From Edaphochlamys debaryana (lineage: Eukaryota; Chlorophyta; Chlorophyceae; Chlamydomonadales), in the NCBI GenBank assembly GCA_016858145.1, contig JAEHOE010000100.1, forward strand, positions 1 to 64,000: a stretch of DNA of 64,000 nucleotides, given 5' to 3'. This document shows positions 56,801 through 64,000 of the stretch, in pieces (position 1 is the stretch's first letter; each line of letters opens with the position of its first letter). A model generated the notes under the pieces. That model was not told the DNA's origin. It saw only the letters and a program-made list of their open reading frames with translations, and did no database searches. The position numbers were made by a program, and so were the translations under genes.

Positions 56801-59780
56801 GACGAGGCGGGTTGGGATGCAGACGCCACGCGCAGCCTGCTGCTCGCTCCCCCGCAAACCCCCCGCCTTCCTCCCCACTCCCCTGCCCCTCCACACAGCA
56901 AGGGCCTGGTCCTCCCCCCCGACCGCACCTTCCTCCTCCGCCCCGTGGGCGCCTCCTTCCTGCCCAAGCCCGACCCCGCCTCCGCCGCCCCGCGCGCCGG
57001 CATGATCGCGCTGATCGAGCACCCGGGCAAGCCGCACCTGGAGCTGCTCCACATCCTCCCCTGGCTCAAGTGAGGGGGGGGAGAGGCAAGAGGGGGGGGG
57101 AGGCAAGAGGGATGGGGGGGGGAGGGGAGGGGAGGGGAAGGGGGGGGGCCAAGCCGCACCTGGAGCTGCTCCACATCCTCCCCTGGCTCAAGTGAGGGAT
57201 CTAGGGGCCTGGGGGTTGGGGGGGGGGGCTAGGTGGAGAGACAAGAGGGATGGGGGTTGGGGAAAGGAGAGGCAAGAGGATGGGGGGTGGGAGGAAGGGC
57301 AAGAAGGGGTTGGGAGGGCGCCCGCAACTGAGGAATGAGTGCTGTGCATTGCGCAGGATGTGCGGTGCATGAAATGAAACAGCACTGGAACAGATTGCCA
57401 ACGCGTTCCCCGCCGCCCCCTTTTCAGGGAGAAGAATCTACTGCCGTACGTGAGCATCATCGACCGCATGTACGGCGGGCCGGCGGTGCTCTCACACTTC
57501 CGCGGGGTCATTCAGGTGTGAAGTGTGACGCGGGTGGGAGTGTGGGCGGGACGGGGGGGAGGGCAAAGGAACGTGATGGGGTGCCTCCCTCGTCTGATCC
57601 TACATCCTCTGGCCTTCCGCTCCCCGCCCACGCCAGGTTGGCAGAGGAGTCGCAGGACCAGATACGATTTCCTCAACCCATTCTGCTCTGCTTCTTGTTT
57701 GGAGCCCCGTGGTCGATGCTACCGATAACTTGTCCCTCCCTATAGCCATCCTGCCCTGCTACTGCCCTACACATTCTCGTGGCCGACGCTACTGCTGTTA
57801 CTTTCCTCGAGATCCGCAGATCCAACAGCCCCCCCTTCCGTCCTGTTCCCTTCCACCCCTGTGCCCGTACAGGTGCCGTACCAGGTCTCAGTCATGAAGG
57901 TAAGGCTCCGGGCCACCGCGCACCGCCACCGGCCCCTTGACGGGCACCGCCGCCGCCGAGCCGTACGCCTCAACCGCCGTACACACCATGCTGCCGTACA
58001 CTGCCGTACAGATGTACGAGAGCATGTTCTACGGCGCCGTGTTCGTGGTGCCCAGCCACACGTTTATGGTGCAGCTGCTCAAGGACCACGAGCACATGGC
58101 CTTCTGCTGCAGGCGAGGGGTGGTTGGGGGAAGGGGGGGGGCGGGAGGAAGCTGGGAAAGGGACCAGTGCTATGGTTGAGAGATGGAGTTTTACTTACCA
58201 GGTGGGAAACGGAAGGGGGTGGGGGGCAAGGGCTGGCGCCCCCCTCGATGACGGCACCGGTGGGGTCGCGGTGGGCCCTGCGCAAAGGTTGAGGTTGCAT
58301 GCCTCGACGGTTGAATCTCCGGGCGAGGGCCTTGGGACTTGCCTCCGGCCCTCCTCGCCTCGCGGCCGGTAACCCGGGATAAGGGACCGGTGCTATGGTT
58401 GAGGATGCGTGTCTCCCTCAGTGCGGTCCTTGGGACGTCCGGCCGCCCGCGCCTCGCCAGGAATCCCGGCGGTCCCCCACCTCGCCCTCTTATGCCCCCC
58501 CCCCCCCCCCCTCCCCCTCCCTTCCCCCTCCCCCCCTCCGCCGCCCCTCCCCCTCCCAAAGGCCCTTCATGGAGCAGCACCCCGACACATGGCAGGAGGT
58601 GGTGGACTGGTACAACCCGGATTACGGTACGTACGGCAGGGCTGTACGACTGTACGGATGTACAGCTGACGGGCGCGTGACTCTTGGCCCACTGATTCGC
58701 GCGTTCCCCCTGGCCCCTGGTACCAATCCCTCTCCCCCTTCCTCCAGTTGAAGGTCACGTGCTGTTCAACAGCTGGGACGAGCTAGCACAGATCCTCAAA
58801 GGTACGGCGGCTTGTGACGGTTGGTGTGTGATCTGGCCGCTGACTGCCGCGGGCCACCCAGGACTGTGACCAGCCCAGCATCCCAGTCCCCTCAAAGTGC
58901 GCGTCCCATCAATCACACGACATTCAAGTCCAGGTCCCTTGGCCCAGTGGCTGCCCCCCCTCTTGCCTGCCCCCCCTCCCTCCCCTCCACAAAGGCGAGG
59001 GCCCCTTTACCCCCGCCTTTTTCTCCGCCAAGGCTGCCGCCTCGCGCCGCCTTATGGCCGCCTCCCGGCGCCGCAGCCTCGAGGGCTACCGCACCCTCAC
59101 GCAGCGCATGGAGGCGCAGTCGTGCGAGCTGCTCAAGAGGTGAAGGAGGGGGGTTGGAAGGGTGGAGGGAGGATGTGTGGAGGGGTACGAAAGGTGAACA
59201 AGCACCGCCGCCTGGTTGGTGGGTGGGTGGAGGGGTGGGGTGGGCCAATTGTTGAAGCGGAAGCGCGGAAAAAGCGGAAGCGGGCTGACGGGTGCAGCGG
59301 TTAGGGGGGGGGAAGGGTGTAGGGGTGAGGGAGGGGGGCGAGAACCTCAGGCTGGTGGGGCGTGGCGGAGCACATAGGCGCGCCTTCGTGCAAGCTGCCG
59401 GGGCGGTAAGCCGCGGGGCTGCGTGGGAGTGGGTGATTCAGTCGAGCCAGGGCTTGAACGGGGGGGGGGCCGAAACGTGTAGGATAAGTGTTGGGCAAAG
59501 CTGCTGAAGCACTTTACTGCGAGGCATGCAGGGCGCTCAAACTAAGCTGGATGGGCGATATCAGGATAGCGCCAGGATGGTTCATCTAAGGTTGATGGCG
59601 ATAGAAGGGGCAACCGCATGCCCGTAAAGCCAGTAGGCGTCTCTGCCCCTCAACCCGTCTCTCCTGCTCCCCCTTCACCCCCATCCCTCATTCTCTCGCC
59701 CCGCTCCCAGCGAGGACCTGTGGCCGCCCCGCTACACCACCGCTTGGGAGCGTTCGCTGCGCCGCCGGCCCTGGAACTGA
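53802..59780 (+). CDS. Secreted or Golgi glycosyltransferase-like protein, family not recognised
   Basis: Fifteen exons join to 442 residues: 53802-54063, 54188-54209, 54976-55033, 55246-55380, 55714-55766, 56060-56095, 56667-56708, 56899-57069, 57428-57515, 57873-57899, 58012-58112, 58562-58626, 58748-58801, 58995-59139, 59711-59780. A signal peptide (MAAQLSLGIALSLALLALAW, then AQ) points to the secretory pathway, and NIS, NRS and NCT are possible N-glycosylation sites. The body recalls a GT-B glycosyltransferase: LLLVTNRFDVG, then NNPYDAHYMKSKG, then VPYQVSVMKMYESMFYGAVF and VPSHTF. The last block is like the donor-site region where such enzymes choose their sugar. This is similarity of style, not a firm match. 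The intron at 58113 starts with GC. The tiny exons (22, 27, 36 nt) are needed to keep phase. Several decoy exon copies lie in its introns. Confidence 0.68.
55486..55520 (+). repeat. Decoy copy of the exon 4 end in the GT-like gene
   Basis: ACGCCCACGCTGCTGATACT followed by GCTGCTTGTGGGG repeats the exon end ACGCCCACGCTGCTGCTG|GTGGGT, which ends at 55380. Confidence 0.55.
55923..56085 (+). repeat. Duplicated acceptor plus exon 6 start in the GT-like gene
   Basis: CAG|GTTTATGGCTGAGGTGG at 56060 is preceded by a copy at about 55926 that has one extra T (GTTTTATGGC) and would break the frame. A diverged echo of exon 7 (GGTGGTGCTCAACACCCCCT) lies at about 56527 against the real start at 56667. Confidence 0.7.
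57030..57195 (+). repeat. Duplicated exon 8 end and donor in the GT-like gene
   Basis: The last ~45 coding bases (KPHLELLHILPWLK) with donor CTCAA|GTGAGGG end at 57069. They recur without change at about 57149-57199. Confidence 0.8.
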
Positions 59781-59925
59781 GGGCGGCCTCAGGCGGTGGG
59801 CAGGGAGGCGGCCCTTAGGTTGGAACTGAGGGCGGCGGAGGGCTGCGCAGCAGCGGTGGGCATTTCAGACCGCAGGCCTGGAGCTGGTCGCTGATCCGAC
59901 GTGGCCCTGGAACTGAGGGAGACGG
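59765..59925 (+). repeat. Repeated stop-codon segment after the GT-like gene
   Basis: TGGAACTGAGGG, which holds the true TGA, recurs at about 59820 and 59909 in the 3' flank. This resembles the triplicated stop region of the coiled-coil gene. Confidence 0.6.
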
Positions 59926-61942
59926 AGGGCCGAGCACCGGCGGCGGAGGAGGCAGGCGGGCAAGGGCCGAGATGGGGAGGGGCAGGGGGTGGCTGCCGAG
60001 GGCAGGGGCTGCCGCGAAGCTAGCGAACGCAGGGGCTCTGGGGGGCAGGGGGCAGGGGCCGGCGCTCTACGGTTGTCAGGCCGGGCCTTGAGGCTGGCAC
60101 CAAGGAGGGTGGCAGCTGAAGACTGAGACGACGTGTTGTTGCTGCGTTAATAGGCACTGCTGTGTCAGGACCCTGTGTGTCTGCTTTGGGGCAGCAGCAA
60201 GCTCGCCCACCGCCAAAGGACGGGCAGCTGAAGATTGCGACGGGCTTGGTGCGGCGTTTGGTGCAAGCGGTGCACTAGACTAGGTGCGTGTGTCTGCTTC
60301 GGCGCACTGGTCAGGCCAGGGTCAGGCTTGCCCTCTGGCAAGCGCAAGTACCGTGTTGGGCAGGGCAGCTGAAGACTGAGGTGGAGTATTGTTACTGCGT
60401 GCAGGGGGGGCCCTGGTTGAGCCGTGGCGCCGCAGGCAGCTGTCGTGGCGCCGTAGGCAGCTAGAGTGCACGGGGCGGGGCGGGGCGGGTCAGAGGGTAG
60501 CTGTCAAGCTGTGGCGTGTTGCAGGGTTCGAGGAAGGATGCTGGGTGCGGATGAAACGCACGAGGTGATTGCAGCTTCAACGCATGGTGGGGCCGGGACG
60601 CCGGGTCGGGGAGTGACAGCAAGGCGCGGCCAAAGTCCGTGCGTGGCGTGAAGGGGCCCAGGGAGGCTAGACTCGGAAGTTAGTGCTGTGGGGGTCTTCG
60701 CCCGCAGGGGCCGTGCGCACGTAGCCAGGACGACGTTGGGGGTACTGTGCTCGCAGGGGCCGTGCAGCCTAGTCCGGATGATGACGAAGGGAGATGCAGC
60801 TGACCGCAACGCCACAGACGTTTGGGGGATGTACCTACCCTAGTGGGCCTAGTCGCGGAAGCCGACATGCTCACGCTGTGGGAGTGGTGCGGCCTGTGGT
60901 GTGCGTGAAGGCACAGCTCAGGGTGTTTGCTGAAAGCTGTAGGGTAGGACGTAGGATGGTACTAGTAGACTGAGGCAGGTCCGGACTGCACGCTAGTGAG
61001 GTAGAATGGGGTCATATTGAGCCCGAGGTGGGTCTGTCGCGCGGGGGTCCACGCCCCAGGGTGGGTGGTCCGCTGGTACAACGGCACGCCAACATTGCCC
61101 AACCCTACGGAGGCACCCCAGCTAAGCAGCCCTTCTTTCAGCACTGCTCGGCGTGAGATACGGTGGAAGGCGGCCAAAAGACCGACACGTGTCGCGGGAT
61201 CACAGGGCGCACGGTTTTAGCTTGACTTACACGACCTGCGTTGCTGCCATCACTTGCCAACCCAACCCCACACACCACACACACGCACCCTGCCAGCACC
61301 GCTACCCGCCTCGACCCGCTCGCGCGCACCCCGCGTCACCAGGTCCACCCCCACCCCCCCCGTCCCCTTCCGCCCTTCGCAAGCGCCCGCCTCTGCTACT
61401 GCCGCCTCAACACCTTAGGAACACCCATCGACCGGCTGAGCAGCCCCAGCACACACCGGAGCTCGTCCTAACTTCCAACCGCCGGCAGCGCCGCCCGTCG
61501 CACATCGTACGGCTCCAGCACGGACGTTACCCTGATGACCTACAGCCGCCGGCTACGCGGGCAGCGCCGCTGCCACCCAGTGCCGCTATGTATCGCGGTG
61601 CCGGGCCGGAGCGCAGCCGAGCGGCACAGGGAGCCGCATCTCCCCCCAACCCCACAGCCAAACCCGCCCCACTGCTTCCACTGCTGCCCCCAAACCGCCT
61701 CCTGTTCCAAACCTGCCTTCGGTCAGGGCCATCCACGGCAGCCCAAGACCGGGCGTAGCCTCATGGCGTCTCCGCCGCTGCCTGCGGCGAGCTGGCGCGT
61801 GCCAACGTAACTCCGGCAGCAGGGACAGGGCCCCGCCCGGGTCCCGCACCCGCCACCCCGGGAGGTGGCGGTGGGCGTCCAGCCCCGCAGGCCTCTGCGC
61901 TGCGCCCGTTCTCGCCTACTGGCGACCCAATACGCCTCCTGT
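59781..61942. other. Convergent intergenic region, no gene supported
   Basis: About 2.2 kb between the ends of the GT-like gene (+) and GDI (-). Plus-strand frames of up to ~200 codons near 61150-61800 are His/Pro-rich low complexity with no domain. I read the stretch as 3' UTRs and spacer. Confidence 0.45.
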
Positions 61943-63802
61943 TTACGCCTCCACCTGCGGATGCGGGCGGCAGGGTCGAGGGTGTAGGTGAGTGGGTGTG
62001 CAGCGTGCCTCTCCCCCGCTGGTGCCCTGCACCGCACAGGCTTTCCCCCCTGCTCAGCTTCAATTCACCCCCTTCCATCCCATGCCCCCGCTTCCCCCCC
62101 ACCTGCGCCGGGTCCTTGGCCGAGAGGTCCAGGTCGCAACCTTTTCCCCCCACCCCCACCCCACGCGTCACGAAACACACACGATTAACCCCCCCTTTTC
62201 CCCCCACCTGCGCCGGGTCCTTGGCCGTGAGGTCCAGGTCGCGGCCCGTGATGCGGCGGTACATGTCCAGCACGTCCTCCACGGTGGTCTCGAAGTGGGT
62301 GGTGGCGTCGTAGCCCGTGGAGATGTACGCCTTGTCCCTGCGGATCATTGGCGGTTGGTGGTTGGCGGTTAGCGGGTGGGTGGGGGTTGGACAGGGTAGA
62401 CAGGTTGGCCCTGGTTGGCCCGAGCAATCCCCCCTGCCCGTGCCAACCCCCCCCCTTCCGGAACCCCCCCCCTTCCCAATGTCTCACTTGGAGCCGTCCT
62501 CCAGCGGCTCGCAGATGTCCCGCACCTGACAGGGGGTGGGGTGGGAGGGGAAGGGAAGCGGGCGAGGTGTTCCCGGATGAGACTGTAGCAGCGCGAGTGA
62601 TGGCGAGCCTAAGGCTTCTCCAGTCCTCCAGTGCCCTCTCCCTTTCCACCCCCCCCCTACCTCGATGAACTTCTCCTCCACCGGCCCCAGCAGTGCCATG
62701 CCCGCGGACAGCTCCGCCTGGGGAAGAGAGGAGAGGAAACGGGAGGGGGGGGGGGCGAGAGCAGCGGGTTGGGCGACGATGCGGGGTTCTGGGCTAGGGG
62801 TGACGATGGCTGGGTGATTTGGCTCAGCGGGATTGCGGGTGCCGGCTTCAACGGCGGGGTCGGGATGTCCTCCATTCCTTCTCCACAATCTCGAGCCCCC
62901 GCCCCCAACCACACTACCTCCACTTCCTAGCCCCAGCCTCGAGCCCCATCCAGCCCCTACCTCGGGGTTCGAGGTCTCCATGGTGGTCGACACAAAGGCA
63001 AGCCACTTGTCTGGGGGGGGGGGGCGGAGAGGGATGGGGGGGGGGGAAGGCAAGGGCGTAAGGCGGGGGTGAAGTGGGAGGCTGCCCCCGACTTCCTGCC
63101 TGAGGTCATGGCTCAGACTCCGAAGGGTAAAGGAAGTGCCAAGCCTCAGGAGTCCCCCCTTTCCTGCTACTGGGTCAATTGGCCTACCCTCCGCAACCCC
63201 TGCCCCCTTCCTCCATACCTTCCACACCTCTAACCCCCCCTTCCTCAACCCGACCCCCCCTTTCCCACCTTTGCTGGCCACGTTGTGGGCGTAGGAGCAG
63301 CAGAAGACGTACATGTCCGACTTACGGCCGGTCTGCTTCTGGGGCAGGATGATCTGCACGCTGTGCGCGTTGTCGGTGTTGGGGATGGGGTGGTTCTGGG
63401 TTGGGGGGTTGGGGGGTTGGGGGGTTGGGGGGTGAGGGATCGCGGCCAAGCAGGCGGGGCGAGGATGATAGTGGGTGGGGGCCTCTGGTGCAATGAGCCG
63501 CACGCATCCCTTCCCATGCACTCCCCACCACCTCATTCCCCTTCCTGCACCACACATCGACCCCTCTTGCCTCCTCCCCCCTCCCCTCTTGCCTCCTAAT
63601 CCCCCCCCCCTCACCATGATGGCGATGGCGCGCACCACCTTGCCCCCCCCCTCCCCTCTTGCCTCCTCCCCCCTCCCCTCTTGCCTCCTTTACCCCCCCC
63701 TCACCATGATGGCGATGGCGCGCACCACCTTGCCGACCACCCGGACCCTGCCCGCGAAGTAGGAGGGGTCGCCCACCACCAGCTTGGAGCGGGCGGTGTC
63801 GG
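61943..63802 (-). CDS. GDI: Rab GDP-dissociation inhibitor, C-terminal part (gene runs off the window)
   Basis: Seven minus-strand exons, 63705-63802, 63269-63395, 62961-63010, 62661-62717, 62488-62525, 62208-62337 and 61943-61954, encode the last ~169 residues. The upstream exons lie beyond 64000. The family blocks are plain: [20 protein letters not shown], then [46 protein letters not shown] and [18 protein letters not shown] extracts GDP-bound, prenylated Rab GTPases from membranes and recycles them in the cytosol, so it serves all vesicle traffic. The last exon is only 12 nt (codons V-E-A then TAA). It was chosen because its AG acceptor and phase fit and because GDI tails are short; it is the least certain part. 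Confidence 0.9.
62097..62246 (-). repeat. Duplicated exon end and donor in GDI
   Basis: The exon end encoding [11 protein letters not shown] with its GTGGGG donor (real copy from 62208) recurs at about 62100-62140 as [11 protein letters not shown] plus donor. Confidence 0.75.
63612..63737 (-). repeat. Duplicated exon end and donor in GDI
   Basis: The end of the exon at 63705 (KVVRAIAIM plus GTGAGGG) recurs at about 63612-63643, separated by C/T-rich units CTTGCCTCCT-CCCCCCTCC. Confidence 0.75.
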
Positions 63803-64000
63803 CTGGGGGGGTGGGAGGTGGCGAGGAAGGGGCGGGGGTGCTAGTGATGTTTGATAGGGGGTTTGATGCGGTCCTCAGCGGGGGCCGCATCCCACCGCAC
63901 CGCAACCCACGACCGCGCCCTTCCTCGGGGTCACGTGCCTCTTGGAGCCCACCGTGCCCTTCCTCAGGCCCCCACGGCCGCGCCCAGGAGCCTCTCAATA

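Noticed and set aside
61153..61758. Plus-strand frame of 201 codons between the GT-like gene and GDI
   Set aside because: His/Pro/Arg low complexity, no domain, no neighbouring exons; more likely spacer or UTR.
1..64000. tRNA, rRNA or bacterial operon features
   Set aside because: None seen on either strand. Exon-intron structure and gene content are eukaryotic nuclear.

Overview
The window is nuclear DNA of a very GC-rich, intron-dense unicellular eukaryote, most likely a green alga (Chlorophyta; inference). Coding sequence is broken into short exons by GT-AG introns of about 80-500 bp. Almost every intron opens with a G run and closes with a C/T run. The recognisable genes fit an alga: a plant-type NDP-rhamnose epimerase/reductase, AP2-domain proteins, GT90 and GT49 glycosyltransferases, a class I histone deacetylase, Rab GDI and a candidate ciliary coiled-coil protein. 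I rebuilt the gene models by joining exons by hand. In all but the flagged models, exon lengths and phases close exactly.

Layout. (1) 16-8123 (+): 3' part of a large coiled-coil protein, possibly CCDC180-like. (2) 8850-12045 (+) and 14756-18914 (-): two GT90/CAP10 genes facing tail to tail. Their 3' ends form an inverted repeat in which even the introns are nearly identical, while the 5' halves have diverged. (3) 12927-13321 (+), 19961-20336 (-) and 22357-22688 (-): three members of an unrecognised small-protein family. (4) 23388-25927 (-): a GT49 (LARGE-type) glycosyltransferase. (5) 27054-32616 (-): a class I HDAC with every catalytic residue present. (6) 33942-48283 (+): a tandem array of six AP2-domain genes. 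(7) 49394-52570 (-): UER1-type epimerase/reductase. (8) 53802-59780 (+): a secreted or Golgi glycosyltransferase-like protein. (9) 61943-63802 (-): C-terminal third of Rab GDI, running off the window.

The strongest candidate for something undescribed is the AP2 array. Each protein is a chain of about 31-39-residue units with the core KAG-x-ELTEEE-A-x-x-Y. Each unit has its own exon, every such exon is flanked by phase-1 introns, and the chain ends in a single divergent AP2 domain. Unit number varies from 2 to 7 between paralogs. One unit is frameshifted but could be skipped without loss of frame, and two copies have no first exon of their own. Three members share upstream sequence that includes a palindrome near GTACGGCGCCGTAC.

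A second, window-wide theme is local duplication of short segments that carry a splice site or stop codon together with the adjacent exon end. It occurs in at least six genes and reaches an extreme in an HDAC intron, where about 18 tandem units each carry a copy of the real 5' splice site. One GT90 paralog also has an extra intron at an AG|GT site. Together these suggest a genome in which tandem duplication keeps producing decoy, and sometimes possibly real, splice sites.

Functionally, five of the genes serve glycosylation (two GT90, GT49, UER1, the GT-like gene) and a sixth serves vesicle traffic (GDI). Nothing in the sequence shows that they are co-regulated.
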